A stretch of 6,533 bases of DNA from an uncultured Spongiibacteraceae bacterium (GTDB taxonomy: Bacteria; Pseudomonadota; Gammaproteobacteria; Pseudomonadales; CAMLJR01), in assembly GCA_946480345.1 (NCBI GenBank), contig CAMLJR010000154.1, positions 1-6,533 of the forward strand, read 5' to 3'. Numbering within the stretch: position 1 is the stretch's first letter; every line of letters starts with the position of its first letter. This document shows, piece by piece, positions 1 through 6,505 of the stretch. A model generated the notes under the pieces. It was given only the letters and a program-made list of their open reading frames with translations, did not search any database and was not told the origin of the DNA. The position numbers were made by a program, and so were the translations under genes.

Positions 1-1
1 G

Positions 2-187
2 CACAGCATCGACATTGAGCGGGCTGTGATGGTGACGCTGGATGGTTTGCGCAAACAGCGCAATGTGATCGATTACTCGGGCGATGTGGTCAGCGAATCG
101 ATGGCCAATGAATGTTTGCAGCACGCCAACGAATTAAATGCGCGTGTTGTGCAGTGGCTAAAAAAGAACAAACCGGATTTGTGGTGA
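2..187 (+). CDS. C-terminal part of small helical protein, possibly HEPN-like, in a type I restriction locus (5' end outside window)
   Basis: An open frame enters from the left edge and runs 61 residues to a TGA at 185-187. The visible peptide is charged and looks helical, with the segment LDGLRKQRNVIDYSGD followed by an amphipathic stretch ending in WLKKNKPDLW. The R-x-x-R-N...DY pattern before a final helix resembles the C-terminal half of small HEPN-fold proteins that, from memory, often sit between hsdS and hsdR in type I restriction-modification operons. The usual catalytic R-x4-6-H motif of HEPN RNases is not clear here: there is an Asn where a His would be expected. Its TGA overlaps the hsdR ATG by one base (TGATG), which points to translational coupling in one operon. 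The frame is certain as coding sequence only by context; the family call is tentative and could be wrong, since half or more of the protein is missing. Confidence 0.5.
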   Translation, partial: HSIDIERAVMVTLDGLRKQRNVIDYSGDVVSESMANECLQHANELNARVVQWLKKNKPDLW

Positions 188-370
188 TGACCGAAGAGCA
201 ATTAGAAAAAGAAGCGCTGGAGTGGTTGCAGGAGCCGGGTTATTCGCATCGTTTTGGCCAGTGTGCGTGCGAAATTGCGTCTACTGGTAAAACGTATTTT
301 GCGTAAATATAAGTGGCCGCCAGACAAGCAGGACGATGCTGCACAACTTGTTCTGAATCAGGTCGAGTAA
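187..370 (+). pseudogene. hsdR: hsdR remnant: type I restriction enzyme R subunit with a large internal deletion and frameshift
   Basis: Two pieces of one protein are visible in different frames. From ATG 187 the first frame reads [14 protein letters not shown], then a segment ending GYSHRFG, which is the typical start of a type I restriction R subunit. Around 245-262 the similarity switches to the next frame, which reads [19 protein letters not shown], then [18 protein letters not shown] and TAA at 368-370. That is the typical C-terminus of the same subunit (family pattern VRAKLRxxVKRxLRKYKYPPDKQ). Intact HsdR proteins are roughly 800-1100 residues, so the PD-(D/E)XK nuclease and the helicase motor domains are gone. 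Ribosomes starting at 187 would shift into a meaningless 15-residue tail and stop at 306. The locus cannot make a restriction subunit. Family knowledge is recalled, not searched; the match of both ends to one family is strong. Confidence 0.8.
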
Positions 371-449
371 CTATTTGAAGCGTGGTCTTGACCCGGAACT
401 CAGCCGCGAAGAGCGTTAACCACTTTCATTTCACATCCACAAAAACGTC

Positions 450-3362
450 TCACTCCCTAAACGCATCAACCCCAGGACACGCACAAAACAGATTCCGATC
501 GCCATACACATTGTCGATACGCGCGACCGGCGGCCAGTATTTGCGCTCGCGCAATTCAACCACAGGATATGCAGCTTCTTCGCGCGTGTAGCGGTGTTCC
601 CAATTTGTGGCAGTTAATTCCTCGGCGGTATGCGGTGCGTTCTTCAAAGGATTATCGAGCGGATCGAATTCACCGCTTTTTACGCGCTCGATTTCGCCGC
701 GAATATGAATCAATGCATTGCAGAAACGATTCAATTCATCGAGCGATTCGCTTTCGGTCGGTTCGATCATCAATGTGCCGGGAACGGGGAACGACATGGT
801 CGGTGCGTGGAAGCCGAAATCCATCAGGCGTTTCGCGATGTCTTCTTCGCTGATGCCGGTGGCTTCTTTTAATGGGCGTAAATCGATAATACATTCGTGC
901 GCGACGCGACCGTTGCGGTCGGTGTAAAGCACGGGGAAATGTTCGCGCAAACGTTCGGCGACATAATTCGCATTCAAAATCGCTACTTGTGTCGCCTGCG
1001 TTAAACCATCCGGCCCCATCATCGCGGCGTACATCCACGAGATTGGCAGAATCGATGCGCTGCCCCACGGTGCGGCGGAAACCACATCGTTATTCGCCGG
1101 CAAATCATTAACGGGTTGCACCGGATTACTCGGCAGGAACGGCGCGAGATGTTTTGCGACACCGATCGGACCCATGCCGGGGCCACCGCCGCCGTGGGGA
1201 ATGCAGAAGGTTTTATGCAGATTGATATGCGATACATCGGCGCCGAATTTACCCGGCGCGGCAACTCCGACGAGCGCATTTAAATTCGCGCCGTCGACAT
1301 ACACCTGACCGCCGTGACGATGCACGATGTCGCAGATTTCGATAATGCCTTCTTCGAATACGCCGTGCGTCGACGGATACGTCGCCATTAATGCGCACAA
1401 TACGTTTTGATATTTTTCCGCTTTGAGTTTCAGATCGTCGATATCGACATTGCCGTTGCTATCGCATTCGACGATGACGACTTTTAATCCGGCGAGCGAA
1501 GCGGTTGCCGGATTGGTGCCATGCGCGGAGCTTGGAATCAATACGGTATCGCGATGACCTTCGTTGCGGCTTTCGTGATAGCGCTTGATCGCGAGCAGGC
1601 CGGCGTATTCGCCCTGCGAGCCGGCGTTCGGTTGCAGCGATACCGCGTCGTAGCCAGTCGTTTCGATCAGCATTTTTTCGAGATCGCGGAATAATTGCTG
1701 ATAACCCTGCGCTTGTGAGAGCGGCGCGAACGGATGCAGCCGATTGAATTCCGGCCACGTGATCGGAATCATTTCGGCGGTTGCATTTAATTTCATCGTG
1801 CACGAGCCGAGCGCGATCATCGTTTGGTTCAGCGCAATATCTTTGTTTTCGAGCCGCTTCATGTAGCGCAGCATTTCGGTTTCGGAGTGATAACTGTTGA
1901 ACACCGGATGCGTCAGAAATTCGCTGCTGCGTTGCGTGCTTTCGGCGAAACCGAATTTTTCGTCGAGCTGTGCATCGATACCGTTCACCGATAAATGCGC
2001 ATCGCGAGCGATAACGATTTGCCACAGCGCGGCAATATCATCCGCCGTTGTCGTTTCATCGAGGCTGATGCCGATACGATCGCTGCCCACTTTGCGTAAG
2101 TTAATTTGCGCCGCTTCGGCGCGCGCGATGATTTCGGATTGTTGCGCACCGATTTGCAATGTCAGCGTATCGAAGTAATTCGCGTTAATTCGCGCAACGC
2201 CGAGTTGCTCGAAACCCGCTGCGAGAATTTGTGTCAGCCGATGCACACGCTGCGCAATTTCGCGTAAGCCGTTCGGGCCGTGATACACCGCATAAAACGC
2301 TGCGCAGATCGACAGCAGTGCTTGCGCGGTGCAGATATTACTCGTGGCTTTTTCGCGGCGAATATGTTGCTCGCGCGTTTGCATCGCCATGCGCAACGCT
2401 TGATTGCCGTGACGATCCACCGATACACCGATGATGCGGCCCGGTGCTGAACGTTTGTATTCATCGCGCGTAGCAAAAAACGCCGCATGCGGGCCGCCGT
2501 AACCCATCGGTACGCCGAAACGCTGGCTGTTACCGACGACAACATCCGCGCCCATTTCGCCCGGCGGCGTCAGCATAACGAGGCTGAGCAAATCGGATGC
2601 GGTGACGATCAGCGTATTTTGCAGATGTGCTTTTTCGATCAGCGTGCGCAGATCGATCACATCGCCGTAAGTGTTCGGATATTGCAGCAGCGCGCCGAAG
2701 AAATCGCCGCCGAGTAAATCGGTTTGCGGATTTCCGGTGACGATGTTGAAACCGAGATGATGCGCGCGCGTTTGCACAACAGCGATCGTCTGCGGATGGC
2801 AATCGTCGGCGATAAAAAATGTTTCGCTTTTCGATTTTTTATTGACGCGCTGCACCAGCGTCATCGCTTCGGCAGCGGCGGTGCCTTCGTCGAGCAGCGA
2901 GGCATTCGCCAATTCCATGCCGGTCAGGTCCATCACCATCTGCTGATAATTCAACAAACCTTCGAGACGGCCCTGTGAAATTTCCGGCTGATACGGCGTG
3001 TATGCGGTATACCAGCCGGGGTTTTCCAGCACGTTGCGCAGAATCACGAGCGGCGTGTGCGTGTCGTAATAGCCCATGCCGATGTGCGAGCGGAATACCT
3101 GGTTTTGCGCGGCGATGGCGCGCAATTTCGTGAGCGCATCGGCTTCCGATAACGCTGCCGGTAAGTCCATCGTGTCTTTGCGCAGGATCGATGCGGGTAC
3201 GGTCGATTCGATCAATTGTTCGAGCGAGGTCGCGCCAATCGCTTTCAACATCGCGTCGATTTGTGTCGGCTCGGGGCCGATATGACGGCGAACGAAGGCA
3301 CTTAATGAAGAATTAACGGGAGAAAGAGATGACGAATTGATGGAAAAAAGGCGGCTGCTCAT
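450..3362 (-). CDS. gcvP: Glycine dehydrogenase (aminomethyl-transferring), glycine cleavage system P-protein
   Basis: This is the P-protein of the glycine cleavage system. It is a PLP enzyme that decarboxylates glycine and passes the aminomethyl group to the lipoyl arm of GcvH in the cytoplasm, feeding one-carbon units to folate through GcvT. The 970-residue product is full length for the fused bacterial form and is collinear with the E. coli protein as I recall it. The N-terminal half carries RRHIGP (25-30), MGYYDT (96-101) and [15 protein letters not shown] (113-127). The C-terminal half holds SAHGTNPA (612-619), the PLP motif [16 protein letters not shown] with Schiff-base Lys717, and the end motif [14 protein letters not shown] at 3362 is the only reasonable start, as the next Met lies past the conserved RRHIGP; a weak GGGA sits 6 bases upstream. 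The first ~20 residues are Ser-rich and not conserved. No gcvT or gcvH flanks it, and I see no glycine riboswitch in the 162-base leader, so regulation is unclear. Confidence 0.97.
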   Translation of the reverse strand: MSSRLFSINSSSLSPVNSSLSAFVRRHIGPEPTQIDAMLKAIGATSLEQLIESTVPASILRKDTMDLPAALSEADALTKLRAIAAQNQVFRSHIGMGYYDTHTPLVILRNVLENPGWYTAYTPYQPEISQGRLEGLLNYQQMVMDLTGMELANASLLDEGTAAAEAMTLVQRVNKKSKSETFFIADDCHPQTIAVVQTRAHHLGFNIVTGNPQTDLLGGDFFGALLQYPNTYGDVIDLRTLIEKAHLQNTLIVTASDLLSLVMLTPPGEMGADVVVGNSQRFGVPMGYGGPHAAFFATRDEYKRSAPGRIIGVSVDRHGNQALRMAMQTREQHIRREKATSNICTAQALLSICAAFYAVYHGPNGLREIAQRVHRLTQILAAGFEQLGVARINANYFDTLTLQIGAQQSEIIARAEAAQINLRKVGSDRIGISLDETTTADDIAALWQIVIARDAHLSVNGIDAQLDEKFGFAESTQRSSEFLTHPVFNSYHSETEMLRYMKRLENKDIALNQTMIALGSCTMKLNATAEMIPITWPEFNRLHPFAPLSQAQGYQQLFRDLEKMLIETTGYDAVSLQPNAGSQGEYAGLLAIKRYHESRNEGHRDTVLIPSSAHGTNPATASLAGLKVVIVECDSNGNVDIDDLKLKAEKYQNVLCALMATYPSTHGVFEEGIIEICDIVHRHGGQVYVDGANLNALVGVAAPGKFGADVSHINLHKTFCIPHGGGGPGMGPIGVAKHLAPFLPSNPVQPVNDLPANNDVVSAAPWGSASILPISWMYAAMMGPDGLTQATQVAILNANYVAERLREHFPVLYTDRNGRVAHECIIDLRPLKEATGISEEDIAKRLMDFGFHAPTMSFPVPGTLMIEPTESESLDELNRFCNALIHIRGEIERVKSGEFDPLDNPLKNAPHTAEELTATNWEHRYTREEAAYPVVELRERKYWPPVARIDNVYGDRNLFCACPGVDAFRE

Positions 3363-3472
3363 GGGGTATCCCGCGTGATAATCGGTAGGGCTGGAGTGCG
3401 AAGGGTATGTTGGAAAGGCGCGTATTTAATCACACCGATGCGGGAATTTCCCCTGTGCCGATCAAGGGATTG

Positions 3473-3492
3473 GCGCCTCTATTACGAGGCGC
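3473..3492. repeat. Perfect 7-bp inverted repeat between the SYLF gene and gcvP, possible terminator
   Basis: GCGCCTC (3473-3479) pairs with GAGGCGC (3486-3492) around a 6-base loop, giving a GC-rich hairpin. It begins 33 bases beyond the stop of the minus-strand SYLF gene and well before the gcvP start, so it could end or attenuate SYLF transcription or protect its 3' end. Neither strand has a run of T after the stem, so it does not meet the classic intrinsic terminator pattern. Confidence 0.4.
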
Positions 3493-3524
3493 GAAGCATT
3501 ATGTGAGCAGATTAAGGCGAGATT

Positions 3525-4091
3525 TTAGCGAGGGCTGTAAGAAAATTTCTGGCCGCTGAGGCTGGCTTCGTACATCAAACCGCCTTTTTGCATGGAAAAC
3601 ACCGCGACGCCATTGAGATAAACCGCGCGGTTAAATCGCTGTGTGGCGTTCGCGCCCACTCCGGTGGTGCCGGCTTGAATGCCGGCGCCGGTGGCAATCG
3701 CCACAGCGGATGCTTGCGCATCGAACGAAAACGAGCCGCCGGTGAACCAGTCGAATGCTTCTTTGTTTTCAAAGAAGATCAACTCGCTGAAAACCTGCCC
3801 GCCCAATTGAAAACCGAAACTGAGCTGTATCAGCGATACATCGCCGACATGGTTGCCACCGCGATAAACCCGACCTTTGCCATACGCGCCGCCGATACCG
3901 ACGCCGCCTTTGCCGACGTTCGGAAAAATTGCATAGCCATACGCGTTGTTGAAAAACGGTTGCGTGGCTTCGGACTCGTGAAACTGCGCCAGGGCATCGG
4001 CGAATTCATCCGCATGGGCGGAGTTCATCGCGAGCAGCGGCAGCGCCAACATCGTTAATATCATTAACCCGGCGCGCCAGGGTTTGCTCAT
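3525..4091 (-). CDS. Exported SYLF-domain (Ysc84-like) protein
   Basis: The 188-residue product starts with a clear signal peptide: basic MSKPWR, a hydrophobic core at about 8-22, and a likely cleavage site after SAHA at residue 27. It is therefore probably periplasmic or envelope-associated. The mature part matches the SYLF/Ysc84 family. Residues 51-76 (YGYAIFPNVGKGGVGIGGAY and following GKGRVY) are the characteristic glycine-rich core, followed by FGFQLGGQVFSELIFF (92-107) and a second Gly/Ala-rich strand region at 126-148. SYLF domains in eukaryotes bind phosphoinositides; the bacterial role is not established, so no function beyond lipid or membrane association should be assumed. The start is well supported by AAGGAG 8 bases upstream. 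The gene shares its strand with gcvP downstream but is separated by 162 bases and a hairpin, so co-transcription is uncertain. Confidence 0.9.
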   Translation of the reverse strand: MSKPWRAGLMILTMLALPLLAMNSAHADEFADALAQFHESEATQPFFNNAYGYAIFPNVGKGGVGIGGAYGKGRVYRGGNHVGDVSLIQLSFGFQLGGQVFSELIFFENKEAFDWFTGGSFSFDAQASAVAIATGAGIQAGTTGVGANATQRFNRAVYLNGVAVFSMQKGGLMYEASLSGQKFSYSPR

Positions 4092-4099
4092 AAACTGTA

Positions 4100-4105
4100 C
4101 TCCTT
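4100..4105 (-). promoter_or_regulatory. Strong ribosome binding site of the SYLF gene
   Basis: Read on the minus strand this is AAGGAG, 8 bases before the ATG at 4091. It is the best Shine-Dalgarno match among the genes of this window, whose other start sites are weakly marked. It fixes the SYLF start and the signal peptide reading. Confidence 0.8.
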
Positions 4106-4123
4106 GTTGTTGGCTTCAATTTA

Positions 4124-4193
4124 TTTGGTTAGGGTGACAGAAACGTATTTAGTTAGGTTGAAGAAATGTTTAGTTAGGGGTGACAGACACCGA
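4124..4193. repeat. Three degenerate tandem repeats of TTT(A/G)GTTAGG type with a GGTGACAGACACC core
   Basis: The 10-mer TTT(G/A)GTTAGG begins at 4124, 4148 and 4169, giving periods of 24 and 21 bases. In copies 1 and 3 it runs on into GTGACAG, as GGGTGACAGAAACG and GGGGTGACAGACACC; copy 2 is altered to GTTGAAGAAATG. The core GGTGACAGACACC of copy 3 has GGTG/CACC inverted ends. Similar GGTGTCTGTCACC-like elements, from memory, are scattered around REP-associated (RAYT, Y1_Tnp) transposases in gammaproteobacteria. The cluster lies in the divergent gap between the SYLF and Nudix genes and thus within the likely promoter region of both. No transposase gene is present in the window. Confidence 0.65.
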
Positions 4194-4251
4194 TGTGCGG
4201 CGTTAAGTTCGAAGCGCATCGCCTTTATTGTTAACGAATTCCGGATTCATT

Positions 4252-4827
4252 ATGTCCGAAACGAAAGAAGTCGTTCAAATTGGTCCGTGGCGCCGCGTCA
4301 GCAGTCAGTCGGTGTACGACAATCGGTGGATCAGCGTAACGCATCAACAAGTGATCACGCCGGCCGGCAGCGAAGGTATATACGGTGTCGTGCATTTCAA
4401 AACGCGCGCGATCGGCATCATTCCCATCGACCAGCACGGTTATACGTGGTTGGTGCGGCAATTTCGCTACACGTTGAATCAACCGTTGTGGGAAATTCCG
4501 ATGGGCGGCGGTGTGCTCGACGAAAATCCACTGCTCGCAGCGCAGCGCGAATTAAAAGAAGAAACCGGCTATAGCGCACGTGACTGGCGCGAATTGATGC
4601 GTCTGCATATTTCGAAATCGGTGACCGACGAAGAGGGCGTTGTTTTCATCGCACGCGATTTAATCGGCGGCGAACAGCATCTTGAGCACACCGAAGCCGA
4701 TCTTGAAGTGCTGCGTCTGCCGTTCACCGAGGCGGTGCAGTGGGTAATGCAAGGAAAAATCACCGATGTGATTTCGTGCGCTGGATTATTGAAAGCGCAC
4801 GCACTACTTCAGGCAGAAGGGCTTTAG
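4252..4827 (+). CDS. Nudix hydrolase, ADP-ribose pyrophosphatase-like
   Basis: From ATG 4252 the product is 191 residues. It carries an exact Nudix box, Gx5Ex7REUxEExGU, at residues 85-107: Gly85, Glu91, Arg99-Glu100, Glu103-Glu104 and Gly106. These residues bind the divalent metal that drives pyrophosphate hydrolysis. The preceding WLVRQFRY and LWEIPMGGG segments are typical of enzymes cleaving ADP-ribose or other nucleoside diphosphate sugars, so a cytoplasmic housekeeping role on such a substrate is likely; the exact substrate cannot be read from sequence. An in-frame TTG at 4228 would add 8 residues (MLTNSGFI), but ATG with CGGA six bases upstream and a normal family N-terminus is preferred. 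The gene stands alone: divergent from the SYLF gene and converging on greB with 22 bases between stops. I see no obvious hairpin terminator in that gap. Confidence 0.93.
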   Translation: MSETKEVVQIGPWRRVSSQSVYDNRWISVTHQQVITPAGSEGIYGVVHFKTRAIGIIPIDQHGYTWLVRQFRYTLNQPLWEIPMGGGVLDENPLLAAQRELKEETGYSARDWRELMRLHISKSVTDEEGVVFIARDLIGGEQHLEHTEADLEVLRLPFTEAVQWVMQGKITDVISCAGLLKAHALLQAEGL

Positions 4828-4849
4828 GTCAAGCGGGTGCGCTGTAGAT

Positions 4850-5356
4850 TTAAAGCGGCGCGCTGTAGGAAACCGCTTCGATATACAGCTCACGTTCTCC
4901 CGCAGGACTTTGAAAAACGATATCGTCGCCAACGCGTTTTCCCAGCAAGGCGCGGGCGAGCGGTGAATCCATACTCAACTTGTTTTTGCTCAGATCGAAT
5001 TCGTCGGGGCCGACGATGCGATAAGTCAGCATTTCGCCTTCCTCATCCTCGACGGTTACCCAGGCGCCAAAGAAAATGCGCTGTTGATCCGCGGGAATTT
5101 GTTCAACCACTTCGAGTTGATCGAGACGCTTGGTTAAAAAGCGCACGCGGCGATCGATTTCAGCGAGACGCCGTTTGCCGTAAATGTAATCGCCATTTTC
5201 CGAGCGATCGCCGTTTTTTGCGGCTTCATGCACAACGGCGGTAACCTGCGGGCGTTCGATTTTCCAGAGTTGATGCAATTCTGCGCGCAATACCGCGAGG
5301 CCTTCCGGCGTGATGTAGCGAGAACCGGCGCGCTGCGGTGGACGATAACGACCCAT
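4850..5356 (-). CDS. greB: Transcription elongation factor GreB
   Basis: GreB enters the secondary channel of backtracked RNA polymerase and stimulates cleavage of the extruded RNA 3' end. The 168-residue product has the expected two parts. The N-terminal coiled coil (about 15-85) has the tip sequence NGDRSENGDYIYGKRRL, in which Asp50 and Glu53 correspond to the acidic pair D41/E44 that supports Mg2+ binding in E. coli. The C-terminal FKBP-like globular domain includes FFGAWVTVEDEEGE and SMDSPLARALLGKRVGDD. IDRRVRFLTKRL and the FFGAWV segment favour GreB over GreA. It is ~10 residues longer at the N-terminus than the E. coli protein; the MGRYRPP beginning is, from memory, common to a GreB subgroup, so ATG 5356 is kept although its Shine-Dalgarno is poor (GAG ~10 bases upstream). 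It is transcribed divergently from the M23 gene, 64 bases away. Confidence 0.95.
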   Translation of the reverse strand: MGRYRPPQRAGSRYITPEGLAVLRAELHQLWKIERPQVTAVVHEAAKNGDRSENGDYIYGKRRLAEIDRRVRFLTKRLDQLEVVEQIPADQQRIFFGAWVTVEDEEGEMLTYRIVGPDEFDLSKNKLSMDSPLARALLGKRVGDDIVFQSPAGERELYIEAVSYSAPL

Positions 5357-5384
5357 TGGTAAGAACTCGATGTTTTTGCGTTGA

Positions 5385-5397
5385 GCTAATCGTTAGC
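5385..5397. promoter_or_regulatory. Short palindrome in the greB/M23 divergent promoter gap, possible operator
   Basis: GCTAA (5385-5389) and TTAGC (5393-5397) form a perfect inverted repeat around TCG, centred in the 64-base gap between two divergent genes. A weak plus-strand promoter could overlap it: TTGCGT at 5376-5381 and GGTAAT at 5400-5405 with an 18-base spacer. That would place the palindrome between the -35 and -10 elements. Such a short repeat can arise by chance, so this is only a candidate. Confidence 0.25.
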
Positions 5398-5420
5398 ATG
5401 GTAATTAAATCAATTCACGA

Positions 5421-6296
5421 ATGGCTAATCTCATGCGTTTTCTGCGAAACATTTTGCTGATTGCGGCGCTGACATCGGCGCCGACATTTGCATTCGAACT
5501 CGATAAATCGCCCGAGCAAGGCGGCCTATTGTTCGGCATTGTTGCGCCCGGTACTCAACTGCTCCTCGATGATAAGCCGGTGCGCGTGACACCGAGCGGG
5601 CGTTTCGTTATCGGTTTCGATCGCGATGCCAAACCGACGGCGACGTTAATCGAAATCAGTAGTGACGGGCGGCGCACAGCACACACGCTGCAAGTCGCGC
5701 AGCGCAAATACGCCATTCAAAGCGTTACCGGTGTACCGCAGCAAACCGTCGAACCGCCACCCGAACAGTTGCAGCGCATTCTCGAAGAAAAGAAATTGGT
5801 CGACGCGGCGCGTGCGGTGAATAGCGATCGCCTCGATTTTCTGGTGCCGATGCAATGGCCGTTGCTCGGGCCGATCAGCGGTGTATACGGCAGCCAGCGT
5901 ATTTACAACGGCACGCCCGGGCGCCCGCATTTTGGTGTCGATGTTGCCGCGCAGACAGGCACTGCCGTGCGCGCGCCGGCTGATGCAATCGTCACGCTCG
6001 CGCATCCGGACATGTTCTTCTCCGGCGGCACCCTGATCATGGATCACGGTTACGGGGTATCATCCACGTTCATGCATTTGAGCCGTCTGCTCGTTAAAAC
6101 CGGCGCGGCCGTAAAGGCCGGCGATGTAGTCGGCGAAGTTGGCGCCACGGGTAGAGCGAGCGGTCCTCACCTCGACTGGCGCATGAATTGGTTCGACGTG
6201 CGCATCGATCCGCAATTGGTCGTCGAGCCGATGCCAAGCCATGCGACGGTTTCTTCCCCGAACCAAGGCTCTTCGAGTAAAACTTCTGCGAATTAA
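5421..6296 (+). CDS. Exported M23-family (LytM/peptidoglycan endopeptidase-like) metallopeptidase
   Basis: The 291-residue product has a signal peptide (hydrophobic stretch at about 8-20, likely cleavage after PTFA at residue 24), so it acts in the periplasm or at the cell wall. Residues 33-105 form a beta-rich N-terminal module ([18 protein letters not shown]). Residues 107-130 are a Pro/Glu-rich linker and helix. The M23 fold spans about 143-265, with HFGVD (His170, Asp174) and FMHL (His219). The last motif reads GPHLDW, giving His250 and Asp252 where canonical LytM enzymes have HxH. M23 enzymes cut peptidoglycan cross-bridges; whether this one is active or a regulator of amidases is open. 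The C-terminal ~25 residues are Ser-rich and low complexity. Start could be ATG 5421 or ATG 5433 (MRFLRN, a tidier signal peptide); neither has a good ribosome site. The Trm112-like gene follows 20 bases after the stop and is probably co-transcribed. Confidence 0.9.
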   Translation: MANLMRFLRNILLIAALTSAPTFAFELDKSPEQGGLLFGIVAPGTQLLLDDKPVRVTPSGRFVIGFDRDAKPTATLIEISSDGRRTAHTLQVAQRKYAIQSVTGVPQQTVEPPPEQLQRILEEKKLVDAARAVNSDRLDFLVPMQWPLLGPISGVYGSQRIYNGTPGRPHFGVDVAAQTGTAVRAPADAIVTLAHPDMFFSGGTLIMDHGYGVSSTFMHLSRLLVKTGAAVKAGDVVGEVGATGRASGPHLDWRMNWFDVRIDPQLVVEPMPSHATVSSPNQGSSSKTSAN

Positions 6297-6316
6297 CGAT
6301 GGTTGAGATGACGAAC

Positions 6317-6505
6317 ATGCTGGATAAAAAGCTATTGGAAATACTGGTGTGCCCGGTCACGAAAGCGCCGGTGCAGTACGACGAAGTAAAACAAGAGCTG
6401 GTATGCCGCGCGAGCGGGCTCGCGTATCCGATTCGGGATGGCATTCCGGTCATGCTGGAAAGCGAGGCGCGACAGCTCACTGCAGATGAAAAGCTGAGCA
6501 AATAA
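6317..6505 (+). CDS. Trm112 family protein (YcaR/UPF0434-like)
   Basis: This small protein of 62 residues matches the bacterial Trm112/UPF0434 family (E. coli YcaR) along its whole length: [13 protein letters not shown], then [20 protein letters not shown] and the end [11 protein letters not shown]. Eukaryotic and archaeal Trm112 is a zinc-binding partner of methyltransferases; the bacterial protein's partner is unsettled. Only Cys12 and Cys30 remain of the four zinc-ligand positions (CPVT in place of CPxC), which I recall as common in Pseudomonas relatives. Earlier in-frame ATGs at 6299 and 6308 would add six or three residues. ATG 6317 fits the family N-terminus and has GAG 9 bases upstream, so it is chosen. 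It lies 20 bases after the M23 stop in the same direction. In other proteobacteria the gene often sits near lpxK and kdsB; here only an ATG at 6520, 14 bases from the window end, hints at a following gene that cannot be identified. Confidence 0.92.
   Translation: MLDKKLLEILVCPVTKAPVQYDEVKQELVCRASGLAYPIRDGIPVMLESEARQLTADEKLSK

Noticed and set aside
112..306. 64-residue frame read from an ATG at 112
   Set aside because: Only its part from 187 matches anything (the HsdR start); the segment before 187 is out of frame with the upstream gene, which reads through to the TGA at 185-187.
1459..2025. 188-residue frame on the minus strand inside gcvP
   Set aside because: It overlaps gcvP in another frame, is rich in Arg/Ser with no recognisable domain, and is the kind of frame that G+C-biased codon use produces by chance.
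3363..3524. Search for a glycine riboswitch in the gcvP leader
   Set aside because: No tandem aptamer-like pattern was recognisable by eye on the minus strand; a covariance-model search would be needed to exclude a divergent one.
3588..4058. 156-residue plus-strand frame opposite the SYLF gene
   Set aside because: It is the antisense shadow of a well-supported SYLF gene with a signal peptide and ribosome site; the frame has no recognisable features.
4104..4574. 156-residue plus-strand frame across the repeat cluster and Nudix start
   Set aside because: It overlaps the Nudix gene, which has an intact catalytic box, and its own product is Arg-rich and featureless.
4839..4868. 9-base direct repeat GCGCTGTAG at 4839-4847 and 4860-4868 around the greB stop
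   Set aside because: Short, only two copies, no matching structure; most likely chance.
4837..5244. 135-residue plus-strand frame opposite greB
   Set aside because: Antisense to greB, whose identity is secure; composition is typical of a shadow frame.
5204..5831. GCGATCGC octamers at 5204-5211 and 5824-5831, resembling cyanobacterial HIP1
   Set aside because: Just two copies, both within coding sequence, and the genes look gammaproteobacterial; GATCG-rich codon use explains them.
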